Source of the DNA: a virus
Length of the DNA: 53,260 bases
Direction: 5' to 3' (one strand)
IMG/VR virus record: IMGVR_UViG_3300031983_000023
Span: 1 to 53,260 of that record
Positions 39,630-47,582 of the stretch are shown piece by piece. A program made the translations under genes and the position numbers. The notes beneath the pieces were generated by a model. It was given only the letters and a program-made list of their open reading frames with translations, ran no database searches and was not told the DNA's origin. The number at the start of each line of letters is the position of its first letter. Positions within the stretch are counted from its first letter, which is position 1.

Positions 39630-41003
39630 TTACAGCTCCGTCTGAAGGCGGTCTATCCTCTCCGCCTTCGTTTCCACGTGCTCGAACTTGCTCACCACCG
39701 AGCCGGCCCGCATCACGATGCAGTCCTCCCCGGGCCTCTCCCCTACGTGCTCGACGAGAATCTGGTAGCCGAACTTCTGGGACAGGTCCCGGACCACGGC
39801 GTAGCTCTCGTCGTCCAGCATGCTCCCCTCGCGGATGAACATGATCCGGAAGTCGGGCCGCAGCTCCATGCCTATGCGGGCGCTGATCCGCAGCTTCTCG
39901 GCGTCGGACTTCTGGCTGAACGGGATGTCGTCTATCAGGAGCCCCAGGTCGTCGCTGAACTCCGCGTTCTTGAACGGGAGCTCGGACTCCTCGATCATCC
40001 TGGCGCACTCGGTCCGGAGGGCCCCTATCTTCTTGGTCAGCTTCTCGCTCTCCAGGACCTTGCTCTTCTGCTCCTCCAGGGCCTCGGAGTACTCCTTGTA
40101 CTTCTGCGCCTTCTCGTTCTGGCGCCCCGCGTCGTCTATCATGGCGTCGAGCTGCTCCGTGGGCCTCCGCTTCTCCGGAATCGGGAGGGCTTTCAGCTCC
40201 TCCTCCAGCTTCCCGAAAGTTTCCGTGAACTCCTCAAGCTCTTTTTCCAGGGCGGCGATCCTTCTTCGCACTTCCTTCGCGTCCTCGTTTACGTCGGACT
40301 TGTCGCGGGTCTTGTCGTCTATCTTCCGCTGCCTCCTGTCCTGCTCGGAGTTGAACTCCTCCACCTCCCTGCGCTCGCTGTTAATCGCTGTTATGTCGGT
40401 GAAATCGGCCGGTTCACAGACGAGCCTCTGCGCGGATCCCTGGGCCCGCTTGAGCTCACGGTTAACCAGGGTCCGCTCCTGGAACAGGTCGACCGCCTTC
40501 GCCTCCACCTTCGCGGTGTCGATCCCCGCCAGGCTTTTCACCACCTCGACCTGCTCCTTCGGATTCTTGCGGGCGAACGCCAACGGGTCCATGGTGAGCT
40601 CGCTCACCAGGTTGTCGAGGAACTCCTGCCCGAGCTTCTCGCCCTTCGTGTCCTGTATCACCAGGGAGCCCCCGGTCTCGATGGAACCGTCCTCCCGCGT
40701 TATCTTGGTGATGGACCGCTTGACCTCGATCTCCCTCTCGGCGCTGCCGATCAGGGCCTTCATAAGGGCCTTGTTCTCGCCCTTCTTGATGACCGCCCAG
40801 GCGTGCTTTCCCCCGAAGTGCTTCCGGCCTATCAGGGCGCCGAACAGCCCGTCCACGACCGTGGTCTTGGCCGCCCCGTTTTCCCCGTTAATCTCCACGA
40901 ACTTCTTGTTCCGGAAGTCCACCTCCACGATCTCCACGTTGCGGAGGTTCTGGATTTTCAGGGCGAGGACGTGGTACCTTTTCTCCTCTTGCTTCTTTGC
41001 CAT
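39630..41003 (-). CDS. SMC/SbcC-like ATPase
   Basis: 457 residues. N-terminal head: VEINGENGAAKTTVVDGLFG (Walker A, GENGAAKT). Residues about 170-350 are long coiled coils (RRRIAALEKELEEFTETFG). The C-terminal head ends with LRISARIGMELRPDFRIMFI and a GSMLDDESYAVV motif in place of the usual Walker B. Shorter than SbcC (about 1000 residues). Phages often pair it with an exonuclease and an annealing protein. Likely DNA repair or recombination. Confidence 0.75.
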   Translation of the reverse strand: MAKKQEEKRYHVLALKIQNLRNVEIVEVDFRNKKFVEINGENGAAKTTVVDGLFGALIGRKHFGGKHAWAVIKKGENKALMKALIGSAEREIEVKRSITKITREDGSIETGGSLVIQDTKGEKLGQEFLDNLVSELTMDPLAFARKNPKEQVEVVKSLAGIDTAKVEAKAVDLFQERTLVNRELKRAQGSAQRLVCEPADFTDITAINSERREVEEFNSEQDRRQRKIDDKTRDKSDVNEDAKEVRRRIAALEKELEEFTETFGKLEEELKALPIPEKRRPTEQLDAMIDDAGRQNEKAQKYKEYSEALEEQKSKVLESEKLTKKIGALRTECARMIEESELPFKNAEFSDDLGLLIDDIPFSQKSDAEKLRISARIGMELRPDFRIMFIREGSMLDDESYAVVRDLSQKFGYQILVEHVGERPGEDCIVMRAGSVVSKFEHVETKAERIDRLQTEL

Positions 41004-41025
41004 GTTGCTCTCCTCTCTTCTTTGC

Positions 41026-41301
41026 TCAGCCCCCGGCCTTCGCCGGAGTGGGGGAGATGACGAGCTCCCCCTTCTCGTTCATGTGTTCGTACACCTTGTC
41101 GCCTATTTCGAGGCCGTTGTAGACCAGGAATGTGGCAGGGACCGATACCTTCGCTCCCTCCTTTCCGGACCTCTGGATGGTGTACGGCTTTCCGCCCCTC
41201 AGCGGAATTGGCCTGGCTCTTTCTTTTTCCATTTCATCCTCCGGTGTACCCATTACGGTTCTATACAATTCTCGGTCCATGCCGTCCACTTTGTCGTTCA
41301 T
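41026..41301 (-). CDS. AbrB/SpoVT-like or other small DNA-binding protein
   Basis: 91 residues. The C-terminal half has a small beta-barrel look (KPYTIQRSGKEGAKVSVPAT followed by IGDKVYEHMNEKGELVISP), consistent with a swapped-hairpin AbrB fold. Weak call. It sits between the exonuclease operon and the ATPase. Confidence 0.5.
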   Translation of the reverse strand: MNDKVDGMDRELYRTVMGTPEDEMEKERARPIPLRGGKPYTIQRSGKEGAKVSVPATFLVYNGLEIGDKVYEHMNEKGELVISPTPAKAGG

Positions 41302-41501
41302 GTCACCCTCCTGTTTATCGACTTGTAGTAGACCTCGTTCAGCTTAATCGACTGCTGCATCCTGAGATCCTGCCCCCTCGCCCTCCAGCGCCGAACGGAG
41401 GCAAGGAACTGCCGCTCCCACGAGCTCAGCAGCTCCTCGCTCTCGCTGGCGATCCTGATTCTCTCGTCCCAGGACCTCCGGGTCTCCTCGCTGAGCGGCA
41501 T
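41298..41501 (-). CDS. Small protein, unknown
   Basis: 67 residues from ATG at 41501, overlapping the exonuclease stop by one base. Helical (RIASESEELLSSWERQFLA). No motif. Confidence 0.5.
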   Translation of the reverse strand: MPLSEETRRSWDERIRIASESEELLSSWERQFLASVRRWRARGQDLRMQQSIKLNEVYYKSINRRVT

Positions 41502-42397
41502 CAGAACTCCGACAGCTGCACGTCCTCGAGGTAGGGATTGCCGCCGGTAAAGGCGCATTCCTTCGCCACGGGACAGTAGCCGCCCTTGCACTTGGCCCCG
41601 TCCCAGCACTCCTTGTCGGTGCACATGGGAGGCATGCCCCCGGCGGTAGCCTCTTCCGGGGTTAGCTCCTCTTTGTCCACGTGAAGCGACCGTTTGACGA
41701 GGTGCTCGAGCAGCTCCTTTCTCTTGCGGTCGAAGTACCCGTTCACCTTCTCGTCGTCCATGAACGGGACGTCCAGGTAATAGGTCTTTTGGTCCACCCC
41801 CCTGGTGCGGGCGATCTGCAAGCCCCCGTCCCTTACCACGACGAAGCACTTCATTCTCTTGACCTCGAGCCCCGCCTTCTCGGCGTACATCCGGTAGCGG
41901 TTCATCTGGAGCTCCAGGTCCTTGAGGTCTGCCCGGTCGGGATCCCTGCTGTACACGGCGTCCTTGCCCTTGCCCTCCTTGATGATTCCCAGGGCCTTGA
42001 CCACCGCATAGGAGCCCCAGGTCTTGTAGTCGATGAGCGTGCCGTCCTCCTCGAGCATGTCCAGGGTCCCGGCGACGTCCTCGTCCGGGAACGCCCTCTC
42101 GGCCTCGTCCAGCGCCCCGGCGTGGTTTGCCAGGAGCACGTGCGCCGAGGAGCCGACCACCAGAAAGGCTCCGCCGTCCGGGTCCTCTGCGTAGTCGACC
42201 AGCATCCGGAGGTAGTTCTCCCTCGTCCCCCGGAGCAGCTGCGTGACGTGCAGCTTGGAGCCCGGCTTCTCCTCGAGCTTCCTCTCCCCGGCCACGGTCC
42301 GCAGGTACGCCCCCGGATACTTGAACGAGAGCGCCCCCCCCATGGCGTCCTTGACAGGGATCAGCTCCCCGCCAACCTTGAAGTGTGTTAATGGCAT
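41501..42397 (-). CDS. PD-(D/E)XK exonuclease, Cas4/AddB-like
   Basis: 298 residues. GTLDMLEEDGTLIDYKTW (about residues 110-127) gives the D...DYK nuclease core, and LQMNRYRMYAEKAG the downstream Q. The C-terminal CTDKECWDGAKCKGGYC cysteine cluster could hold an iron-sulphur cluster as in Cas4/AddB nucleases. It would resect DNA ends for the annealing protein. Coupled to two small genes. Confidence 0.8.
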   Translation of the reverse strand: MPLTHFKVGGELIPVKDAMGGALSFKYPGAYLRTVAGERKLEEKPGSKLHVTQLLRGTRENYLRMLVDYAEDPDGGAFLVVGSSAHVLLANHAGALDEAERAFPDEDVAGTLDMLEEDGTLIDYKTWGSYAVVKALGIIKEGKGKDAVYSRDPDRADLKDLELQMNRYRMYAEKAGLEVKRMKCFVVVRDGGLQIARTRGVDQKTYYLDVPFMDDEKVNGYFDRKRKELLEHLVKRSLHVDKEELTPEEATAGGMPPMCTDKECWDGAKCKGGYCPVAKECAFTGGNPYLEDVQLSEF

Positions 42398-42411
42398 CTT
42401 CCAGCCCTCCT

Positions 42412-42570
42412 CTATATTTTTTTGCGGCGCCAGGGCCCCCTCGAGCCTGACACGGCCTCCAGAGCCGCTTTCTGCCTTTGTCGCATGTCCTCCATTTCAA
42501 AAAATGCCTCGTCCCAGTTCATCGCCCTCCAGGGCATCAGGTCCGGCTCGGTCACGACGTATATCTTCAT
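42412..42570 (-). CDS. Small protein, unknown
   Basis: 52 residues, MKIYVVTEPDLMPWRAMNWD start and a basic end. Overlaps the upstream gene by four bases. Short early-region gene without recognised family. Confidence 0.45.
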   Translation of the reverse strand: MKIYVVTEPDLMPWRAMNWDEAFFEMEDMRQRQKAALEAVSGSRGPWRRKKI

Positions 42571-42842
42571 CGCGGGCCCCCGTACTTTTCGATGGGCACC
42601 CAGATCGAGCGCGGCCGGCGCACGAAAAACGCCCATTCCTTCCGCCACATGTCGAAGGCCACTCTCTCGAACTGCTTCGGGGCGCCGAGCGTCCAGCCGT
42701 CGTTTCGCAAGAAAATAATGTCGGAGACGATGTTGTACTCGTATCTCGCGCGCTTGCTGCCGACGCCCAGTCCCTCCGCGTCCACTATAACCCGCATGGG
42801 CCAAAATCCCGGCTTCAATACCGGCATGTCCTTTGCGTCCAT
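42567..42842 (-). CDS. Small protein, unknown
   Basis: 91 residues, alpha/beta mixed, with aromatic residues (FDMWRKEWAFFVRRPRSIW). Strong GAGAGGAGAG ribosome site. No family. Confidence 0.5.
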   Translation of the reverse strand: MDAKDMPVLKPGFWPMRVIVDAEGLGVGSKRARYEYNIVSDIIFLRNDGWTLGAPKQFERVAFDMWRKEWAFFVRRPRSIWVPIEKYGGPR

Positions 42843-42861
42843 TTGCTTGCTCTCCTCTCGT

Positions 42862-43053
42862 TCAGGACCAGGTCGTGAGCACGCCCTTTTCCACGGCCTC
42901 GCCCATGGCTTTGACCAGGGCGAGCGTTTCTATCGCCCTGTTGAAAATATCCTTCTCCCCGCCATCCAGCCTGAAATAAAATGCCATCTTTTTACATATC
43001 TGGAAAATCACCGCACCTCTGCCCCCTTCTATCATGTACTTGACCAGGATCAT
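42862..43053 (-). CDS. Small protein, unknown
   Basis: 63 residues, with a FQICKKMAFYFRLDGGEKD segment and a helical end. Overlaps the NinB-like/HNH gene by 4 bases. No motif. Confidence 0.45.
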   Translation of the reverse strand: MILVKYMIEGGRGAVIFQICKKMAFYFRLDGGEKDIFNRAIETLALVKAMGEAVEKGVLTTWS

Positions 43054-44132
43054 ACCTTGAGCTCCTCTTGCTTTTCCTCCGCCGGTTTCTCCAGAAGCTT
43101 CTTGTCCTCCCCGGCGAAAACCTTGCGGACGAGCTTCTCCGCCTTCCCCTGCAGGTCCTCCCGCCTGGGGACCGCCGGCGGCTTCGCCCCGACCAGCTTG
43201 TAGGCTCTTTCTATTATCCAGCCTATGTGCGGGTGGGCTTCTATCAAGGGCTCCCATCCCTGGCGGTGCGCGGCGGGTTCCCCCTCGGATCCCCCCATGT
43301 GGCAGCCGGTACACAGCCTGATGCGGTTGCGCGGGTCGGTGTTGGACCCCCCGGCCTCGTGCGTGACCACGTGGGCGAGCTGCCCCTCGCCAACCTCGAG
43401 GTGGACGAAACAGGCCTCGCAGTAGTTCACCCGCTCCGTATAGTCCCTGATGGTCTTGTACGCCGCGGGGTCGATCTTCTGCCTTCCCCTCCACCAGGCC
43501 CACTCCCGCCAGTACTTCCGTATCGCTATCGAGGAGTCGAAGCTGATCCCGGTCATGGGCGACAGCTCCCCGAAAATGCCCCCCACCATCTTGCTGAACT
43601 CGGTAGTGTCCATGCTGTGCGACCGCTTGGGGACGAGCGCGAACAAAATCCTGTGCTTGTGCTCCATCCACACGTTCCAGGCGGTCAGGTCGCCGGCCTC
43701 CCAGGAAACTACGCGGTGCACGTGGAAATCGGACGGCCCGATAATCTGCGTCGTTTCGCCGTTGCCGAGCCTGTCCGCCGTGTATAGGTGAGAGTGCTTT
43801 TCCTTTTCCTCTGTCATAGTTTCCCGCTGCAGCTTCGACCGGACTCTCGGCGCGTACCGGAGCAGGATCCCCTCGTGGTACTCCTCCTCGAACCCGAAGG
43901 CGCCCTCCTGCTCGTAGGCGTATATCCGCACCAGCGCCCAATAGAGCCGGTTTTGCCCGGAGGTCCGCCGTGGCTTCCAGAAACCGAAATTCCCCTCCAT
44001 GACGGGATTGCCCCTTCTCCGTATCTCGTTAAACAGGGCCTTCGCCTCCTTGCTGCTGTCGGGCCGCACCTTGAACATTATCACGTCCCTCTTGCCGCTT
44101 TTCAGCGGATCGAGCAGTAGCGACGTCACCAT
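43050..44132 (-). CDS. NinB-like recombination protein fused to an HNH-type zinc domain
   Basis: 360 residues from ATG at 44132 (TGATG). The N-terminal part (FKVRPDSSKEAKALFNEIRR; GNFGFWKPRRTSGQNRLYWA) resembles NinB-like phage recombination proteins. Residues about 250-300 have NYCEACFVHLEVGEGQLAHV, then NTDPRNRIRLCTGCHMGG, an HNH-like zinc fold with CxxC pairs. A direct fusion of NinB-like and HNH parts is unusual. It would handle recombination intermediates. Confidence 0.65.
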   Translation of the reverse strand: MVTSLLLDPLKSGKRDVIMFKVRPDSSKEAKALFNEIRRRGNPVMEGNFGFWKPRRTSGQNRLYWALVRIYAYEQEGAFGFEEEYHEGILLRYAPRVRSKLQRETMTEEKEKHSHLYTADRLGNGETTQIIGPSDFHVHRVVSWEAGDLTAWNVWMEHKHRILFALVPKRSHSMDTTEFSKMVGGIFGELSPMTGISFDSSIAIRKYWREWAWWRGRQKIDPAAYKTIRDYTERVNYCEACFVHLEVGEGQLAHVVTHEAGGSNTDPRNRIRLCTGCHMGGSEGEPAAHRQGWEPLIEAHPHIGWIIERAYKLVGAKPPAVPRREDLQGKAEKLVRKVFAGEDKKLLEKPAEEKQEELKV

Positions 44133-44887
44133 CACTTCACCGCCTTTTCCAGGTCCTTGAGCCGACCCTCCAGCTTCCCCGGATCGTCCATGTCCTTGAT
44201 GCAGTCGTTCCACAGCTCGTTGGCCTCCTCCTGGGACACGATCTTGTCCGCGATCATTTGCTTGATCCTGGCGAATATCTCGTTACCCAGGCCCCTGATG
44301 CGGCTCTCCTTGTCCTCCCCGGGCGTCTTGTCCGCGGCGCCGGACCTGCCGGCGAACCTTTCTTTCCGCTCGCCCTTCTTTTCCTGGAAGCTCCCGAACA
44401 GCTCCTTGATCATAATGTTGATGAACGGTATCCCCACCATCCCCTCCAGGCCCCTCTTGAGGCCCCTGGTCACGGATATGCTCAGGGCGTCGTGGAACTT
44501 CCTTTCCGTGCTTCCCCCCTTCTGCTTCTTGCTCTTCGCCTCCACCTCGCTGGTGGAGCACCCTCCGGACTCCGTTATGTAGTGCTCGGGCTTCTCCCAC
44601 TCCCAGACCCTCACGTCGGAGGCTATGTTGACCACTTCCCCGGTCGTCACGTACTCGTGCCTCACCACTTCGTAGCCGAATCGCCCGACCTTGACGGCCT
44701 TGAGCGAGAAGTTGCGGGTAATCTCCACGTTGCCCTTGATTATGCAGAAGTCCACGTTGTGCTCGTCCTGCCTGAAGTCGAGGACCGGATTCCGGTCCAC
44801 CACCCGCAGCAGCTTCTCGTACAGCTCGATTTCCTGGACGGACAGGATGTCCGCCCTGTCCCTTACGGTAAGCTCGTTTTCTCCCAT
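44132..44887 (-). CDS. Candidate single-strand annealing protein
   Basis: 251 residues. First gene of the recombination operon behind its own promoter, followed by NinB-like, Cas4-like and SMC-like genes. The middle has STSEVEAKSKKQKGGSTERK and DALSISVTRGLKRGLEGMVG, a helix like the 'A.TRA.kRa' element of Rad52/RecT/Erf-type proteins. FCIIKGNVEITRNFSLKAVK and VVNIASDVRVWEWE are beta strands. The assignment as an annealing protein is inference from context and this motif. The C-terminal tail is helical and acidic. Confidence 0.5.
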   Translation of the reverse strand: MGENELTVRDRADILSVQEIELYEKLLRVVDRNPVLDFRQDEHNVDFCIIKGNVEITRNFSLKAVKVGRFGYEVVRHEYVTTGEVVNIASDVRVWEWEKPEHYITESGGCSTSEVEAKSKKQKGGSTERKFHDALSISVTRGLKRGLEGMVGIPFINIMIKELFGSFQEKKGERKERFAGRSGAADKTPGEDKESRIRGLGNEIFARIKQMIADKIVSQEEANELWNDCIKDMDDPGKLEGRLKDLEKAVK

Positions 44888-44916
44888 GCTCTCCTCCTCG
44901 AAAGAAAAATCCCCTT

Positions 44917-44945
44917 ATTATACACTATTTTTTTGTCCTTAGCAA
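44917..44945 (-). promoter_or_regulatory. Promoter of the recombination operon
   Basis: Minus strand TTGCTA (44945-44940), 17-base spacer, TATAAT (44922-44917). The start would be near 44910, 23 bases before the annealing-protein ATG, with GAGGAGGAGAG between. Back-to-back with a plus-strand promoter. Confidence 0.8.
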
Positions 44946-44949
44946 GGCC

Positions 44950-44978
44950 TTGACAGGAAAACCCTCGGCGGATACTAT
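44950..44978 (+). promoter_or_regulatory. Plus-strand promoter facing away from the operon
   Basis: TTGACA (44950-44955), 17-base spacer, TACTAT (44973-44978). This near-consensus sigma-70 promoter is the only good plus-strand one I found, and it faces a stretch with no plus-strand gene. It would start a short transcript at about 44985. Confidence 0.7.
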
Positions 44979-44984
44979 TGCCGC

Positions 44985-45060
44985 ATCGAGGGCTCTCCTC
45001 TCGAAAAAAAGGGATCTCGACCGCACCCTTCCCAGTCTGCGGCGAGACCCCTTCTATTTT
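44985..45060 (+). ncRNA. Candidate small RNA with anti-Shine-Dalgarno loop
   Basis: Predicted start is just after the plus promoter. The first structure is a hairpin, UCGAG (44986-44990) with CUCGA (45000-45004), whose loop GGCUCUCCU holds CUCUCCU, complementary to the AGGAGAG ribosome sites used across this genome. A second GC-rich hairpin (45011-45051) with a UUCUAUUUUU tail would end it. The RNA would be about 76 bases. All parts are read from sequence; expression is inferred. Confidence 0.5.
45004..45051 (-). terminator. Bidirectional terminator after the DUF932 gene
   Basis: Arms GGGATCTCGACCGCA and TGCGGCGAGACCCC (plus strand, small bulges) form a stem. On the minus strand it is followed by seven Ts, and on the plus strand by CTTCTATTTTT. 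It ends the DUF932 transcript and the plus-strand RNA. Confidence 0.75.
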
Positions 45061-46095
45061 TCAGTCCACCAGCTCGGCCCATTCCTTCGCGTCCCCGGTC
45101 AGAACCTTGAACCCGATCTTCTCCAGGTCGTACTGCCGGTTGCGGTCCTCGAGGCCCTTCGCCATGGCCGTGATGCTCTGGCCCAGACCGTAGCGGGAGA
45201 AATCCTTGTCCCTTGCCATGCCCGCGATCAGTTCCTCGCCGGCCTTCTCCGAAAGGTCGTACTTTTTCCCCACCCTCTCGACCGTCTTTACGGGGTCCTC
45301 GATCTCATCCCCCTTCGCCCTCCGCATCTTGTTCACGGTCTGCTGGAAACCGGCGTCGGTGATCGCGAAGGACACCACGTCGCGGGTCCGCAGGCGGAAG
45401 CTCTCCAGCTCGGCCCTGATGGTGTCGTCCCTGTAGATGTTGTAGTCCTCCTCCAGCTCGCCGACCTTCCGGCCGACGTGCACCTTCCGGAGGACGCTCG
45501 CCCCGATGGCGCCGTTCTCGCACCACAGCCGCCAGATCAGCTCCTCCACCTCGTAGGAGCCCGCGCCTACCTCGCTGTTGCGGAACGTCAGCCCGGCCTG
45601 AACCACGTCCCCCACGGACACCTGCTCCTGCACCTTCGGAAAGACCACCTGCAGGTACATGCGGGTGTCGGTCAGCGTCGAGCTCACGACTTTCACCTCG
45701 TGCTCCTGGAGCGCCGGCAGGATCGCCCGCATCATCAGCCCGTTGTCGAGCGGCTTGAACTTGTCGCTCACCACCGCCCTGGCCGTCCCCTCCAGGGTCC
45801 GCACCAGCCTTCTCTCGTCCGGCCTCTTCCGCAGCAAGGCGTTGACGTTCAGCGCCCGGAGCTCCTCGACAGAGCCGATCCTGTCATAGTAGGCCCTGGG
45901 GATCTTGAGGTACTCGGCCAGCTGCCCGTGGGCGTACTGGTTGAGCGGATAATCCCCCTCCCCGTCGATTGCCAGCGTCCTGTTGTCGCCGACCATCCTC
46001 ATGCGACTGCCGGGCACGAGGAAATCGTCCTTCTGTTCCTCGAGCCTCTCCACCTCCGCCGCCAGGGCGGATATGCTCCCGAAGTTCCCGTTCAT
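45061..46095 (-). CDS. DUF932-type phage/plasmid-like protein
   Basis: 344 residues. DUF932 signs: YPLNQYAHGQLAEYLKIPRA, then ALNVNALLRKRPDERRLVRT and GTARAVVSDKFKPLDNGLMM. The family is common in phages and plasmids with no settled function; links to DNA or RNA handling are suggested by context only. It is a single-gene unit between two terminators. SD GGAGGG lies upstream of 46095. Confidence 0.75.
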   Translation of the reverse strand: MNGNFGSISALAAEVERLEEQKDDFLVPGSRMRMVGDNRTLAIDGEGDYPLNQYAHGQLAEYLKIPRAYYDRIGSVEELRALNVNALLRKRPDERRLVRTLEGTARAVVSDKFKPLDNGLMMRAILPALQEHEVKVVSSTLTDTRMYLQVVFPKVQEQVSVGDVVQAGLTFRNSEVGAGSYEVEELIWRLWCENGAIGASVLRKVHVGRKVGELEEDYNIYRDDTIRAELESFRLRTRDVVSFAITDAGFQQTVNKMRRAKGDEIEDPVKTVERVGKKYDLSEKAGEELIAGMARDKDFSRYGLGQSITAMAKGLEDRNRQYDLEKIGFKVLTGDAKEWAELVD

Positions 46096-46145
46096 TTTGA
46101 GAACCCTCCTCTGTATATGGTATATTTCGGCGCAACGCGCCTATT

Positions 46146-46171
46146 TCGAGGGCGGGAATCGAGCCCGCCAG
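46146..46171 (-). other. T-arm-like hairpin in leader region
   Basis: GGCGGG-CTCGATT-CCCGCC on the minus strand imitates a tRNA T-arm, but no acceptor or anticodon arms fit. It lies between a terminator and the DUF932 gene, as part of its leader. Confidence 0.4.
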
Positions 46172-46195
46172 GGCCTCTTGGCCCCGCTTCCTGCC

Positions 46196-46247
46196 AAAAA
46201 AAGGGAGTCCGCTCAGGGGAAGCCTGGGGGCTTCCCTGAGCGATCCC
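46196..46247 (-). terminator. Intrinsic terminator of the early small-gene operon
   Basis: Plus-strand GCTCAGGGGAAGCC (46211-46224) pairs with GGCTTCCCTGAGC (46229-46241), with a GGGA/TCCC extension, followed on the minus strand by seven Ts (46202-46196). The region 46096-46317 otherwise holds the T-arm-like hairpin and a GGCGCGTTGCGCC stem, and no gene. Confidence 0.85.
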
Positions 46248-46317
46248 TGAAAAACCCGGTATAGTTTGACCTTTACTGCCCTGAAAATGGCTCCTGGACC
46301 CCTTCACGTTCGTGTTT

Positions 46318-46518
46318 TTATCCGGTCATGAGGTCGGTTCGGATCCACACCGTGATGTCGGTGTATTTCTGCCCGCACTGGCCGCAGGCCCGGTTTTCCT
46401 CTTCCTTCTCCAGCTTTTCTATGTCGGACGTCGAGCCGTAGAGTCCGCTGACCATCATTTTCGCGTCCTCCGGGTACATTTCCAACGCCCGCGTCAGATC
46501 CCTCACGGTTCTGATCAT
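46318..46518 (-). CDS. Small CxxC protein, unknown
   Basis: 66 residues from ATG at 46518 (overlaps the 54-residue gene by 4 bases). MIRTVRDLTRALEMYPEDAK resembles the short 'vgdLi..L.k.p.da.V' proteins of phages. RACGQCGQKYTD adds a CxxC. Function unknown. Last gene before the terminator. Confidence 0.6.
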   Translation of the reverse strand: MIRTVRDLTRALEMYPEDAKMMVSGLYGSTSDIEKLEKEEENRACGQCGQKYTDITVWIRTDLMTG

Positions 46519-46679
46519 GACTTCTCCTCGCCGCCAGTTCCCTGGCAGCCGGCGCAGGTCCTCGGATACCCCGGCGGGTCCGGCGCCTCTTCGTCCCCGT
46601 CCGGTATCATGTCGTACATTATCTCGCCGCATTCCTGGCAGAGCGTCCCCTCAAACACCATGTCCGCAATCTCCCCCAT
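46515..46679 (-). CDS. Small zinc-ribbon protein
   Basis: 54 residues from ATG at 46679, in phase with the operon by short overlaps. CQECGEIMYD and YPRTCAGC form a four-cysteine ribbon, as in many short phage proteins ending '.PGYPR.C..C'. No function known. Confidence 0.6.
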   Translation of the reverse strand: MGEIADMVFEGTLCQECGEIMYDMIPDGDEEAPDPPGYPRTCAGCQGTGGEEKS

Positions 46680-46881
46680 CTTCGCCTCTCTCGTCCATGC
46701 TTTCGTAGATTTCCAGAAGGTCCTGAATGTCCGCCAGGGCCAACCGCAGCCCCTTCTCGCAGCCCCCCAGCCCGAAGTCCTTCCCGAACAGCTCGTCGGC
46801 CCTCGCCGCCGTCAGCCGGACAAGCTCGGCCTGCCCGGAGACGGCGGTTGCGAGGTCCCTCAGCCTTTCCCGCGTTCTCAC
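46651..46881 (-). CDS. Small helical protein, unknown
   Basis: 76 residues from a GTG at 46881 that overlaps the upstream stop (GTGA). VRTRERLRDLATAVSGQAEL then mostly helix. The start is chosen from the overlap. No motif. Confidence 0.5.
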   Translation of the reverse strand: MRTRERLRDLATAVSGQAELVRLTAARADELFGKDFGLGGCEKGLRLALADIQDLLEIYESMDERGEDGGDCGHGV

Positions 46882-47249
46882 CTCACCTGCTCCGCTATGC
46901 ACTCGGCGGCGAACAGGGAGACGGACTTGTCGGCCTTCTTGGCTGCCTTCCGCAGGAGCCCCAGGTCCACGGGGTCGATCGCCACGGAAATCTTGGCCTT
47001 GGCGATCTTCGGTTTCGCCTTCGCGGCTTTCGGCTCCGCCTTCTTTGCCTTCGCCTTGGGCTTCGCCTTCGGGTTTTCCTTCGGCGTCCTCAGCGTTCCG
47101 TCCTCCAGGATGTCGAAAGCGCCCTTGATCACCTCCGGCAGCCCCTCGGCCGGATTCTTTACTGTCCCGATCGCTCCCAGCTCGTCGCGGGCCGAAATCG
47201 ATCCCTTGAAACCGCGAACCTCCGCACTCTTCTCTTTGACACTTTCCAT
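46878..47249 (-). CDS. Lysine/alanine-rich protein with ribbon-helix-helix-like end
   Basis: 123 residues from ATG at 47249 (SD GGAGGG). Residues about 60-90 are KPKAKAKKAEPKAAKAKPKI, histone-H1-like repeats. The end, SVAIDPVDLGLLRKAAKKAD followed by KSVSLFAAECIAEQV, resembles an Arc-type ribbon-helix-helix. It could bind DNA non-specifically or as a regulator. Confidence 0.6.
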   Translation of the reverse strand: MESVKEKSAEVRGFKGSISARDELGAIGTVKNPAEGLPEVIKGAFDILEDGTLRTPKENPKAKPKAKAKKAEPKAAKAKPKIAKAKISVAIDPVDLGLLRKAAKKADKSVSLFAAECIAEQVR

Positions 47250-47267
47250 AGTAGTGCCCTCCTCTAA

Positions 47268-47335
47268 AATTGGGTTGAGCGGAGGGGGAGGAACCGTCCT
47301 CCCCCCGGCGGGGATTCTCCGCCGCCTCCCTTGCC
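47268..47335 (-). other. GC-rich hairpins in the untranslated gap
   Basis: Two strong hairpins follow each other on the minus strand (GGCGG...CCGCC and GGGGAGGA...TCCTCCCC) between the 73-residue gene and the next start. They could be attenuators or RNA stabilisers. Confidence 0.4.
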
Positions 47336-47340
47336 CCATT

Positions 47341-47562
47341 TTACCAGCCCCACTTGAACATCTTGAGCTCGAAGGTTTTCCTGTCTTTCCGCCTCTTTTC
47401 GACCAGCTCCCGGCTCTCGCAGTTTAAGTCCGTTTTTTCCCGCCGATGCTTCCTCTCCTCCTCGCTGTGCGGCACCTCGTAGGCTCGGCACTGGCCCTGC
47501 CAGCACTGGCCGCAGCCCTCGCAGACGGAATCCGGCACGTTTCTGAGCTTGTGTTGAATCAT
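47341..47562 (-). CDS. Small Cys-rich protein, unknown
   Basis: 73 residues; CEGCGQCWQGQC near the start could bind zinc or a cluster. The rest is charged helix. Ribosome site GGAGGAGG. No family. Confidence 0.55.
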   Translation of the reverse strand: MIQHKLRNVPDSVCEGCGQCWQGQCRAYEVPHSEEERKHRREKTDLNCESRELVEKRRKDRKTFELKMFKWGW

Positions 47563-47582
47563 CTTGTCCTCCTCCCAGCAGC

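Noticed and set aside
46146-46171. tRNA suggested by GGCGGG-CTCGATT-CCCGCC
   Set aside because: No matching acceptor or anticodon arm; the upstream sequence forms other hairpins and a terminator.
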